Assembly (NCBI GenBank): GCA_937864895.1
Contig: CALMDF010000381.1
Location: 1 to 6,095 of the forward strand
Origin: an uncultured Holophagales bacterium
GTDB taxonomy: Bacteria; Acidobacteriota; Thermoanaerobaculia; UBA5066
Direction: 5' to 3'
DNA: 6,095 nt
The position numbers and the translations under genes are program-made. How positions within the stretch are numbered: position 1 is the first letter of the stretch; the number at the start of each line of letters is the position of its first letter. Positions 1 through 5,320 of the stretch are shown in pieces. The notes below the pieces were generated by a model. It ran no database searches and was not told the origin of the DNA. It saw nothing but the letters and a program-made list of their open reading frames with translations.

Positions 1-257
1 ACGCCGGGCTCCTCGAGCTTTTTCAAGAAGCTGCCCGTGGTGCAGATCATCGGGAAGCACTCGCGCGAGGAGGTGTGCAGCCTGCCCAGCTCCAGGTCGC
101 GGGCGTCCTGCATGGGCAGGACGCTCGCGTCCATGCCGCAGGCCCGCGCGGTCGCGGCCAGCACCTGCGCGGCGTCGGACATGAAGGGGAAGTACAGCGA
201 GCGCCCCGGGGACGGGCGCGGCAGCACGACGTGCACGTGGGCCGGGCGGTGGGCCAC
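1..257 (-). CDS. 2-hydroxyacyl-CoA dehydratase activase-related protein (C-terminal-type domain), cut by left window edge
   Basis: An open frame reads leftward off the window edge from GTG at 257; 85 complete codons are visible. The translation has a beta-strand/helix opening (LYFPFMSDAAQVLAA, residues 21-35), then VLP (46-48), and then HTSSRECFPMICTTGSFLKK (61-80) followed by LEEPG. From memory of the family, these match the conserved LYxPxMSD and TSgkECxPxxxTTGdxLKKLEEPG blocks near the C-terminus of the large BadF/BadG/BcrA/BcrD-type activases and their stand-alone relatives, which accompany oxygen-sensitive 2-hydroxyacyl-CoA dehydratases. The ATPase part is not seen. An in-frame TAA at 288-290 (minus strand) bars extension upstream, so the protein starts at this domain: a separate subunit or a 5'-truncated remnant. 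No clear Shine-Dalgarno precedes the GTG; GTG at 236 is an alternative. Leucines are 7 CTG, 1 CTC and 1 TTG, unlike the CTC-dominated neighbours. Confidence 0.72.
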   Translation of the reverse strand, partial: MAHRPAHVHVVLPRPSPGRSLYFPFMSDAAQVLAATARACGMDASVLPMQDARDLELGRLHTSSRECFPMICTTGSFLKKLEEPG

Positions 258-347
258 GGTCCGCGGAGTCCCGTCCGGCCGCGCGGATTATTTCATCGCG
301 GCGACGGGAACCGGGCGCGCGGCGCCGGCTTCCCGTACGCTCCACGC
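258..347. promoter_or_regulatory. Divergent intergenic region with one weak -10 candidate
   Basis: These 90 bases separate the leftward activase-like gene from the rightward 143-residue orphan. The only AT-rich patch is at 287-292, reading AATAAT on the minus strand (five of six matches to TATAAT). It is suitably placed for a short leader before the GTG at 257. No convincing -35 box is seen on either strand, and no Shine-Dalgarno lies before the ATG at 348. Confidence 0.25.
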
Positions 348-779
348 ATGGCGAAGAGGATCGAACCGTGCCGGAAGAGCCCCGAGGAGCGCCTCGACGA
401 CCTCCTGTCGGGGCACCGCGAGGCCACCCTCAGGAACGAGGGGGCGAAGTACGTGGCCCGCGCGATCGAGTCGTCGGACTCGCTCCCGAACGGGGTGAAG
501 TTCTTCGCGTACGCGCTCCTCGCGGCCGATGCGGCGGACGAGGACGTCGCGCTCGAAGCGCTCGGGACGGCGGAGAGCTACGTCGAGGTGGCCCGGAAGG
601 ATCTGGGCCGGCGCTTCAACAAGGAGCTCGGGAGCCTCCGCTTCCTCGAGCGGGGCATCGCGCTCCGGAGCGACCGCGGGGAGTTCGAGGAGGCGCTCCG
701 TCTCTGCGACGTCGCCCTCGGGCTCGGCCTCGGGGACGCGTACGAGAGGAAGAAGGCGTCGCTCCTGAGGATGACCTGA
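348..779 (+). CDS. Hypothetical soluble protein, TPR-like C-terminus (143 aa)
   Basis: The family is not recognised. The protein is charged and helical with no signal peptide or membrane segment, so it is probably cytoplasmic. Residues about 92-143 look like one TPR-type helix pair: a helix around LRFLERGIALRSDRGEF, then EEALRLCDVALGLGL, ending AYERKKASLLRMT. The middle (about 35-80) is rich in alanine, aspartate and glutamate and may be further helical repeat. ATG 348 was chosen because the open frame upstream overlaps the divergent gene and has no nearby start; no Shine-Dalgarno is visible, so the start is tentative. Coding support comes from GC-ending codons and strong CTC preference for leucine (18 CTC, 3 CTG), matching other genes here. 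It ends 11 bases before a strong hairpin and converges on the small membrane gene. A scaffold or protein-interaction role is possible but is only inference. Confidence 0.7.
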   Translation: MAKRIEPCRKSPEERLDDLLSGHREATLRNEGAKYVARAIESSDSLPNGVKFFAYALLAADAADEDVALEALGTAESYVEVARKDLGRRFNKELGSLRFLERGIALRSDRGEFEEALRLCDVALGLGLGDAYERKKASLLRMT

Positions 780-790
780 AGCGTCCGCGA

Positions 791-812
791 CGCCCCGGGG
801 GATCCCGGGGCG
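791..812. terminator. GC-rich hairpin between convergent genes, likely bidirectional terminator
   Basis: A perfect 9-bp stem (cgccccggg at 791-799, cccggggcg at 804-812) encloses a 4-base loop. It sits between the stop of the 143-residue gene (779) and the stop of the convergent small membrane gene (820). There is no T-tract on either side, so it is not a canonical intrinsic terminator, but position and symmetry suit shared termination or 3'-end protection. Confidence 0.5.
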
Positions 813-819
813 CGGCGCG

Positions 820-993
820 TCAGCGCCGCCCGTCGAGCGTGCGCTTGATGGCCTGGGCGTCGGCCCGGGCGATCCGGGCCTTCCTGTCGACGCCGGCCTT
901 CTGGTCGGCCGCCTGCCTGTCGCGATGCCTCGCGAATCGGAGAACGCCCCAGGCGAGGGCGGCGGCGAGGAAGATCCAGGCGGCAATCGACAT
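820..993 (-). CDS. Small single-pass membrane protein (57 aa)
   Basis: The family is not recognised. Residues 4-19 (AAWIFLAAALAWGVLR) form one hydrophobic helix, followed by a strongly charged, net basic tail (RFARHRDRQ... to LDGRR). By the positive-inside rule this predicts a short N-terminus outside and the tail in the cytoplasm. ATG 993 is preferred over the in-frame GTG at 1008: minus-strand GGAG at 1006-1003 lies 9 bases before the ATG, whereas before the GTG the AAAGGGG tract is nearly adjacent. The longer form would be 62 residues. Leucines are CTC as in the neighbours. The gene lies downstream of the RRM gene's terminator, so it needs its own promoter or read-through; no clear promoter was seen in the short gap. 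The tail could form a helix or coiled coil that contacts a partner, but this is inference. Confidence 0.6.
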   Translation of the reverse strand: MSIAAWIFLAAALAWGVLRFARHRDRQAADQKAGVDRKARIARADAQAIKRTLDGRR

Positions 994-1002
994 GTTCGGG
1001 TT

Positions 1003-1006
1003 CTCC
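1003..1006 (-). promoter_or_regulatory. Shine-Dalgarno GGAG that decides the start of the small membrane protein
   Basis: On the minus strand GGAG lies 9 bases before ATG 993, a normal spacing. It overlaps the alternative GTG start at 1008, favouring the ATG and a 57-residue product. Confidence 0.5.
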
Positions 1007-1017
1007 ACGCCCCTTTG

Positions 1018-1057
1018 AAAAACAGAACGGGGGCCCGGGCCAGGCCCGGACCCCCGT
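1018..1057 (-). terminator. Intrinsic terminator of the RRM gene
   Basis: On the minus strand a long hairpin begins 35 bases after the RRM gene's stop. It has a 7-bp outer stem (acggggg 1027-1033 with cccccgt 1051-1057), one C-A mismatch (1034/1050), a 6-bp inner stem (1035-1040 with 1044-1049) and a 3-base loop. It is followed on that strand by tctgttttt (1026-1018). The GC stem plus U-tract is a textbook rho-independent terminator and the clearest one in the window. Confidence 0.8.
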
Positions 1058-1092
1058 GAGGATGGCCCCGGTTTCAGTCGAGGCCGATCGGT

Positions 1093-1374
1093 CTAGTAGC
1101 GACCGCGACCGCCACCGCCGCCGCCGGTACGGCTTTCCTGCGGCTTGGCCTCGTTGACGCGGATGGCGCGGCCGTCGATCTCGCGGCCGTTGAGGGCGCC
1201 CATCGCCTTCTGGGCGTCGGAGTTCGACATCTCGACGAAGCCGAAGCCCTTCGAGGTGCCGCTGTCGCGGTCGGTGATGACGCGGGCCGACTCGACCTGG
1301 CCGAACGGCGAGAAGAGGTCGTTGAGGGTCGAATCGTTCGTGGTGTAGGAGAGGTTTCCGACGTAGAGCTTCAT
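1093..1374 (-). CDS. RRM-domain RNA-binding protein with glycine-rich tail (93 aa)
   Basis: This is a single RNA recognition motif protein that binds single-stranded RNA in the cytoplasm. RNP2 is LYVGNL (residues 3-8) and RNP1 is KGFGFVEM (42-49). The beta-alpha-beta order is intact, from MKLYVGNLSYTT to GREIDGRAIRVNEAKP (about 63-78). The tail after residue 83 is Gly/Arg-rich and ends RGRY. Length and layout match the small bacterial glycine-rich RRM proteins (Rbp type) known in cyanobacteria and some other phyla, several of which are cold-induced. ATG 1374 is chosen because minus-strand AAGGA lies 7 bases upstream and because RRMs of this class begin almost at RNP2; the frame stays open to ATG 1542 but that extension has no RRM-like content. 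A long candidate leader lies upstream and an intrinsic terminator follows. Which RNAs it binds cannot be told from sequence. Confidence 0.93.
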   Translation of the reverse strand: MKLYVGNLSYTTNDSTLNDLFSPFGQVESARVITDRDSGTSKGFGFVEMSNSDAQKAMGALNGREIDGRAIRVNEAKPQESRTGGGGGGRGRY

Positions 1375-1381
1375 CTGGGGG

Positions 1382-1386
1382 TCCTT
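1382..1386 (-). promoter_or_regulatory. Shine-Dalgarno AAGGA of the RRM gene
   Basis: AAGGA on the minus strand lies 7 bases before ATG 1374 and decides the start of the RRM protein against the longer frame opening at 1542. Confidence 0.65.
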
Positions 1387-1424
1387 GCTTGAAAGTCGAT
1401 CGTCCTGGGACGAAGGGGGGTTGC

Positions 1425-1514
1425 GGAGGGAGTGGGGAGGAAGCGTGCGGGTGACGGGGCTTGCTCGGTACGCTTTGCCGCGCCGTCTAACCCGATGTTC
1501 GGAGGAACAGGAGG
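1425..1514 (-). promoter_or_regulatory. Pyrimidine-rich candidate 5' leader of the RRM gene with four CCTCC motifs
   Basis: Read on the minus strand, the region before the RRM gene is C/T-rich and contains CCTCC four times (plus-strand GGAGG at 1425-1429, 1436-1440, 1501-1505 and 1510-1514). CCTCC equals the anti-Shine-Dalgarno core of 16S rRNA. If transcribed, it could pair with purine-rich ribosome-binding sites or act as a low-structure landing tract for an RNA-binding protein. The motifs are seen; any function is inference. Confidence 0.35.
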
Positions 1515-1540
1515 CGGAGAGAGCCGAATAAGCAGATGTC

Positions 1541-1573
1541 ATGGTAGCACGGATCTCGAATTCCTGCCGTCAA
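1541..1573 (-). promoter_or_regulatory. Candidate promoter of the RRM gene
   Basis: On the minus strand TTGACG (1573-1568) resembles a -35 box, and TGCTACCAT (its TACCAT at 1546-1541) resembles an extended -10. The spacing between boxes is 21 bases, longer than the usual 16-18, so the extended -10 would have to do most of the work. If real, the RRM mRNA has a leader of about 160 bases. The remaining stretch 1574-1654, downstream of the threonine synthase-like stop, shows no convincing terminator. Confidence 0.3.
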
Positions 1574-1654
1574 GCGTCGAGTTTGTGACGCAACGCACGA
1601 AAGGGGGGAGCGCGCCGGGCGTTCCTCCGACTCGCCAAGGGCGACCTGAGGGCG

Positions 1655-2812
1655 CTATTCGACGTACTTGTAGCCCGTCCCGGTGTCGAAGACGACGACC
1701 CTCTCGTCCCGGTCGACCTTTCCTTCCGCGAGGAGCTTCTCCACCGCGATCCAGGCGGCGCCCCCCTCCGGGGCCGCGAAGAGGCCTTCGCTTCCGGCCA
1801 GCTCGAGGACGCCCCGACGCATCTCGTCGTCCGTCACCGCCACCGCCGCGCCTTTCGACTCGGCGAGGATCTTCAGGATGAGATAGTCGGCGTAGGCCTT
1901 CGGGACGCGCAGGCCGCTCGCGTAGGTGCGGGCGTCGGGGAACCTCACGGAGACTCCCTCTCCGGCCGCAAACGCCCGCGGGATCGGGGCGCACCCCTCC
2001 GCCTGGACCGCCACCATCCTCGGCCTCGCGGTTCCGATCCAGCCGAGGCGCTCCATCTCGTCCCACGCCTTCCACATCCCGATGAGGCCCGTCCCCCCGC
2101 CGGTGGGGTAGATCACGACGTCGGGGAGCTTCCAGCCGAGCTGTTCGGCGATCTCGTACCCCATCGTCTTCTTCCCTTCCACGCGATAGGGCTCCTTGAG
2201 CGTCGAGACGTCGAACCACCCTTCGGCGTCCTTCCGCTGCGCCACGATCCGGCCGCAGTCGTCGATGAGGCCGTCCACCAGGGTGACGTGGGCCCCGTAC
2301 GCCTCGCACTCGATCCGGAAGACCCTCGGTGTGTCGCGAGGCATGAAGACGTGGCAGGCGAGCCCCGCCTTCGCGGCGTAGGCGGCCGCGGCGCCCCCGG
2401 CGTTTCCCGCCGTCGGCAGCGCGACGGCCCGGGCCCCCAGGGACCGGGCCATCGTGACCGCCGCGCCCAGTCCGCGCGCCTTGAAGGAACCGGTCGGGTT
2501 CCCGGCCTCTTCCTTGACCCAGACGTCGCGCATGCCGAGGCGCGCCCCGAGCCGCGGCGCGTGGAGGAGGGGCGTCCCCCCCTCGCCGAGAGTGACGATC
2601 TCCTCCCGGCTCCGGGCCGGCATCAGCTCGTGCCAGCGCCAGATGGTCCGGTCACGCCCGTCGACGGCGTCCCGCGAGAGGGAAGGGAGCTCGTACCGGG
2701 CGAAGAGCGAACCGCCGCAGCCGGGAGCGGGGCAGACGTTGAGGAGCCGGGTGGGCTCGAACGTCGCGTCGCACTTCGTGCAGGAGAGGTGCGTCAGGCA
2801 GGAGAAGCGCAT
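1655..2812 (-). CDS. Threonine synthase-like PLP-dependent enzyme (fold type II, 385 aa)
   Basis: Threonine synthase converts O-phosphohomoserine and water to threonine and phosphate in the cytoplasm. The N-terminus carries a zinc-ribbon-like pattern (C11-x2-C14 and C27-x4-C32), then an LGEGGTPLL entry motif (75-83), seen in many threonine synthases. NPTGSFKARG (105-114) supplies the predicted PLP Schiff-base lysine K111. PTAGNAGG (133-140) is the substrate/carboxylate loop, EGKKTMGYEIAEQLGW (212-227) is a family block, and PTGGGTG (236-242) is the phosphate-binding glycine loop. The C-terminus ends DTGTGYKYVE. Length is normal and the protein looks intact. The loop has TAGN where classical threonine synthases have S/T-S/T-GN, so a related lyase or synthase activity remains possible. 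No good Shine-Dalgarno precedes ATG 2812. It starts 46 bases after the TPR gene on the same strand, so co-transcription is plausible. No other threonine-pathway gene is in the window. Confidence 0.85.
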   Translation of the reverse strand: MRFSCLTHLSCTKCDATFEPTRLLNVCPAPGCGGSLFARYELPSLSRDAVDGRDRTIWRWHELMPARSREEIVTLGEGGTPLLHAPRLGARLGMRDVWVKEEAGNPTGSFKARGLGAAVTMARSLGARAVALPTAGNAGGAAAAYAAKAGLACHVFMPRDTPRVFRIECEAYGAHVTLVDGLIDDCGRIVAQRKDAEGWFDVSTLKEPYRVEGKKTMGYEIAEQLGWKLPDVVIYPTGGGTGLIGMWKAWDEMERLGWIGTARPRMVAVQAEGCAPIPRAFAAGEGVSVRFPDARTYASGLRVPKAYADYLILKILAESKGAAVAVTDDEMRRGVLELAGSEGLFAAPEGGAAWIAVEKLLAEGKVDRDERVVVFDTGTGYKYVE

Positions 2813-2834
2813 CCGGGAACGCTAGCACCGCCCG

Positions 2835-2859
2835 GCCCGGGGTGAGAGGCGTCCCGGGC
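2835..2859. other. Inverted repeat at the TPR gene stop
   Basis: A 7-bp perfect inverted repeat (gcccggg 2835-2841, cccgggc 2853-2859) with an 11-base loop overlaps the last base of the TPR gene's stop codon. It fills much of the 46-base gap before the threonine synthase-like gene. It lacks a T-tract and could attenuate read-through or be a chance GC palindrome. Confidence 0.3.
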
Positions 2860-4157
2860 TACTCGTCGTCCTCCCGGGACTCGGCGGCCTTCGCCTTCTC
2901 GACGCCCTTCCTGAAGCGGGGATCGCGCCGGAGGTTCCAGAGGTCGTCGTCGCCCTCGAGGTGGCTCGCAGAGACGGCCCGGGCGTCGATCGCCTTGTCG
3001 AGCCAGGCGAAAGCCTCGTCCCTCTCCTTGAGGCGCGCGTGCGCGCACGCGAGGTTGTACATCGTGGCGGGCCGGCGATAGCCCAGCTCGAGCGCCTTGC
3101 GCCAGGCCGCGAGGGCCTCGCGATCCTTCTCGGCGGCGAGGTGGGCGAAGCCGAGGTTCGAGTAGGCCCGTCCGCTCGCGGGGTGCTTCTTCAGGTAACG
3201 CTCGAAGCGCGCCGCCGCCTCTTCCGCCTCGGCGACCCTCTGCGAGCGGAGGAGCCGTCCGCCGACGCTCGGGAAGCCGTCGAGGCTGAGCTCCTCGGCA
3301 TCCTTCAGGAGCTGGGCGAATCGCGGGTCCGGGCGAAGGCCGTCGAGGTCGTCGTCCTCCCGCAGGTGGTCGGGGTCGTCGAACCCGGCGTCGAGGGCGC
3401 GCCTCAGGAGGCCGAGGGCCTCGTCCCGCTGGTTCGCGAGAGCCCGCGCGCAGGCGGCGTTGTAGAGGGACGTCCCTTCGCGCCGCCCGGCTTCGGCCGC
3501 GGCGACGAACGCGCGGGCGGCCCGGTCGTATTCGGCGGCGCGCAGGAGCTCCCGTCCGACGTCGTAGAGAGCGCTCCCGTTCTTCACGGGGTCGCCCATG
3601 AGCTTCTCGAAGCGGGCGACCGCCGTTTTCACCCTCGCCTGGTCCCTCCCGGCGCGGGCGGCGCGGGCCCTCGCCTTCAGGTCGGTCCAGCGGGGGTCGG
3701 CGTGGAGGGAGGCGAGGTCGTCGTCGTCGAGATGCGAGGGAACGTCGAACCCGGCCTCGAGGGCCCTCCCGAGCCACTCGAAAGCGCGGTCCGCGTCCCC
3801 CTTCCGGGCGTAGCCGCAGGCGATGTTGTAGCTCGCGGTTCCCTCGCGATAGCCGGCGTCGAACGCCTTCTGGAACGCAGCGATGGCGTCGTCCCACCGC
3901 TCGTCCTCGTGGAGCTTCATGCCGCGCGAGAACCACTCGGAGCCGCTCCGGGCACCGACGGACCTCTGCGCCGGGGGGACGGCGGGGGCGACCTGCCCTG
4001 GCGGCGCCTGCCGCCCCGCCGCGGCGACGGGCGCGGCCGGGAGAGCCAGGAGCGCCGCGAGCGCCAGGGCCCCGTGACCTGAACGAAGGAGCGTCGTCCT
4101 CCGACGCTCCCGTGCGGGACGGGCGTGCCAGGGCGCGGCTGGGGTCTCGATGTTCAT
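2859..4157 (-). CDS. Exported TPR protein with three copies of a YNxAC...HL...DDDL...DPR module (432 aa)
   Basis: The N-terminus has a basic stretch (RERRRTTLLR, 16-25), a hydrophobic core (about 30-46) and a likely cleavage near AVAAA-G (43-48), implying export. A Pro/Ala/Gln linker follows to about 70. The rest is three copies of one module: a TPR-like helix pair, then YNxAC (110-114, 232-236, 367-371), another helical pair, then HL...DDDL...DPRW/F (142-157, 264-280, 399-415). The YN-to-HL distance is 32 residues in all three copies; copy 1 lacks one residue before DDDL. Copies 1 and 2 are offset by 122 residues, copies 2 and 3 by 135. TPR arrays bind other proteins or peptides; the DDDL-DPRF closing motif recalls what NCBI calls the TPR end-of-group domain (from memory). 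No catalytic motif is seen. ATG 4157 has no Shine-Dalgarno (CCTCC precedes it). The threonine synthase-like gene follows 46 bases downstream. Confidence 0.88.
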   Translation of the reverse strand: MNIETPAAPWHARPARERRRTTLLRSGHGALALAALLALPAAPVAAAGRQAPPGQVAPAVPPAQRSVGARSGSEWFSRGMKLHEDERWDDAIAAFQKAFDAGYREGTASYNIACGYARKGDADRAFEWLGRALEAGFDVPSHLDDDDLASLHADPRWTDLKARARAARAGRDQARVKTAVARFEKLMGDPVKNGSALYDVGRELLRAAEYDRAARAFVAAAEAGRREGTSLYNAACARALANQRDEALGLLRRALDAGFDDPDHLREDDDLDGLRPDPRFAQLLKDAEELSLDGFPSVGGRLLRSQRVAEAEEAAARFERYLKKHPASGRAYSNLGFAHLAAEKDREALAAWRKALELGYRRPATMYNLACAHARLKERDEAFAWLDKAIDARAVSASHLEGDDDLWNLRRDPRFRKGVEKAKAAESREDDE

Positions 4158-4203
4158 GGAGGATGGATACGTGAAGCGGGGGGCGGGTGTTTCCCAGGTA
4201 CGG

Positions 4204-4232
4204 AAAGGCCGGGCGGCATCAGCCGCCCGGCC
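4204..4232 (-). terminator. Hairpin terminator after the 284-residue exported protein gene
   Basis: A perfect 11-bp GC stem (ggccgggcggc 4207-4217 with gccgcccggcc 4222-4232) has a 4-base loop. On the minus strand it lies 27 bases past the stop and is followed by TTTCC (4206-4202). The T-tract is short, so termination may be partial. It separates this gene from the TPR gene, whose ATG is at 4157. In the remaining 46 bases before that ATG only weak -10-like sequence (TATCCA on the minus strand) is seen. Confidence 0.65.
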
Positions 4233-4259
4233 CTCGGGATCGCTCGCGCCGGCGGGCGT

Positions 4260-5114
4260 CTACTTGACCTTCTCGACGACCGGGAGCTTCGGGTAGAGCA
4301 CCTTCACCGCGCTCAGGAGCGCCTTGATCGACTCGTTCCCGCCGACGTCCTTCCTGGCGTCGGTGAAACTGAAGTCGGAACCCTTCGCCATCTGGAACTC
4401 GACCTCGTGGCAGAACTTGCCGTCGGGGCGGGCGAGGCACTCCGTCTCCACGGCCTTCAGGCCGGCCGGGAACATCTCGAAGCTTTCGGCCTGGCTCGTT
4501 CCGTCGATCCACTCGATCCGCTCGGCCGTGAGGACGAGCTTCCCGGGCCGGCTCTTCGCGAAGAGCCCGGTCTTGCGGACGAGGCCGTCGACCTCGACCT
4601 GCGACGGGACCGGCGCAGCGGCCATCGACCTCACGCCCGCAGCCCCGGCGGCAGGCGCCGCGACGAGAGGAGCCTCCATGAGCGCGCGGATGATCCCCTC
4701 GGGAACCTTGTTCTCCTTCAGGTAGATCAGGTCGTTCAGGGAGGGGCGCTGCATCACGCCGTTCTGCATGAGCTGGTCGACGATGAGCGCCTCGGAGGTC
4801 CCGGTGCGGACGGCCTTCACGAGGTCGATGGCCCTCGGGTTGTCTGGCTGGTGCCCGGAGGCGACCGGAGCGGCCTGCGGAGCCCTGGCGAGGAGCGCCC
4901 CGACGACGGCTTCGGGCACCCCGGCGGCGCGGAGCCTGTCGGCGTCGGCCGTGGTCATCGCGGAAACGGAGGTTGCCGGGTCGTTGATCTTGGCGAGGAG
5001 CGCATCGGGAGCGACCCCGAAGCCGTGTGCGGCCAGGACCTTGTCCACGGTGATCTCCTCGGCCGCGACCGGGGCCGCGAGCAGGAGCACCAGGAGGGCG
5101 ATGGTGGTTCTCAT
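4260..5114 (-). CDS. Exported protein with two helical repeats and a C-terminal PH/GRAM-like domain (284 aa)
   Basis: A clear Sec signal peptide (MRTTIALLVLLLAAPVAA, 1-18) with no lipobox cysteine predicts a soluble periplasmic or secreted protein. Two related helical repeats follow, at about 23-77 and 96-148. Each runs G-x-x-x/S, a hydrophobic helix (ALLAKI; ALIVDQLM), then a helix ending in GVPEAVVGALL or KVPEGIIRALM. A Pro/Ala linker (149-172) leads to a beta-rich C-terminal domain (about 173-278). GKLVLTAERIEWIDG (191-205), a second strand set with C226 and C235, FSFTD (248-252), and a final helix NESIKALLSAVKVLYP fit a PH/GRAM-like fold; this assignment is pattern-based. The two cysteines could form a disulfide after export. 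ATG 5114 is supported by AAGGGGG four to five bases upstream and by the signal peptide. A -10 box lies just upstream and a hairpin follows. The function is unknown. Confidence 0.85.
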   Translation of the reverse strand: MRTTIALLVLLLAAPVAAEEITVDKVLAAHGFGVAPDALLAKINDPATSVSAMTTADADRLRAAGVPEAVVGALLARAPQAAPVASGHQPDNPRAIDLVKAVRTGTSEALIVDQLMQNGVMQRPSLNDLIYLKENKVPEGIIRALMEAPLVAAPAAGAAGVRSMAAAPVPSQVEVDGLVRKTGLFAKSRPGKLVLTAERIEWIDGTSQAESFEMFPAGLKAVETECLARPDGKFCHEVEFQMAKGSDFSFTDARKDVGGNESIKALLSAVKVLYPKLPVVEKVK

Positions 5115-5137
5115 GTTTCCCCCTTTGTCTGAGGACG

Positions 5138-5143
5138 ATTTTA
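5138..5143 (-). promoter_or_regulatory. Candidate -10 box (TAAAAT) for the 284-residue exported protein
   Basis: On the minus strand TAAAAT (five of six to TATAAT) lies 23 bases before ATG 5114, leaving room for a start site and a short leader holding AAGGGGG. The GC-rich -35 region has no good match, so an alternative sigma factor or activator may be involved. Confidence 0.45.
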
Positions 5144-5259
5144 GTCACAACGCGCGGGGCCGGCAGGCGGAGGCGCTCGACGCCGGACAGGCCAGCCCGC
5201 CGAAGCCTCGGGCCGGACCCTGGCGCAAATGGTTCTCGAGGAAGCGGTTCAGCGATTCC

Positions 5260-5287
5260 TTGTCGCGAGAGAGGACTTCACTATCAT
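5260..5287 (+). promoter_or_regulatory. Candidate sigma-70-type promoter of the halogenase-like gene
   Basis: TTGTCG (5260-5265, four of six to TTGACA) and TATCAT (5282-5287, five of six to TATAAT) are separated by 16 bases. Transcription would start near 5294, exactly at the first possible ATG. This argues either for a leaderless mRNA or for translation from ATG 5330. Between this promoter and the opposing -10 box (5144-5259) nothing else was recognised. Confidence 0.5.
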
Positions 5288-5320
5288 CCGCCCATGATCC
5301 GGACGCAACCGGTCCCGATC

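Noticed and set aside
288..986. Minus-strand open frame of 232 codons, in the same frame as the left-edge activase gene and ending at the TAA at 288
   Set aside because: I considered it as the missing N-terminal half of the activase, but it is a shadow of the 143-residue gene and shows no ATPase motif.
1375..1542. N-terminal extension of the RRM protein to ATG 1542
   Set aside because: The extra 56 residues lack RRM features, and the AAGGA site directs initiation at 1374. The ATG at 1542 overlaps the candidate -10 region.
1583..1654. Search for a terminator after the threonine synthase-like gene
   Set aside because: Only a 4-bp stem (cgcc/ggcg) and scattered GC pairs are present, none convincing.
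1432..1881. Plus-strand open frame of 149 codons across the RRM/threonine synthase gap
   Set aside because: It runs antisense to the RRM leader and the end of the threonine synthase-like gene, with Pro/Arg-rich low-complexity content.
1539..2309. Minus-strand open frame of 256 codons
   Set aside because: It is a shadow within the threonine synthase-like gene in another frame, dominated by Arg, Gly and Pro.
2835..2859. Inverted repeat considered as a terminator for the TPR gene
   Set aside because: It has a short stem, a large loop, no T-tract and lies only 23 bases from the next start, so it is listed as an inverted repeat rather than a terminator.
2794..3936. Minus-strand open frame of 380 codons
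   Set aside because: It is an arginine/proline-rich shadow of the TPR gene in another frame with no domain content.
2961..4082. Long plus-strand open frame of 373 codons
   Set aside because: It lies wholly antisense to the TPR protein, whose three repeated modules prove the minus strand is coding.
4125..5132. Long plus-strand open frame of 335 codons
   Set aside because: It is antisense to the 284-residue exported protein, which has a signal peptide, ribosome-binding site and terminator. High GC removes stop codons from shadow frames.
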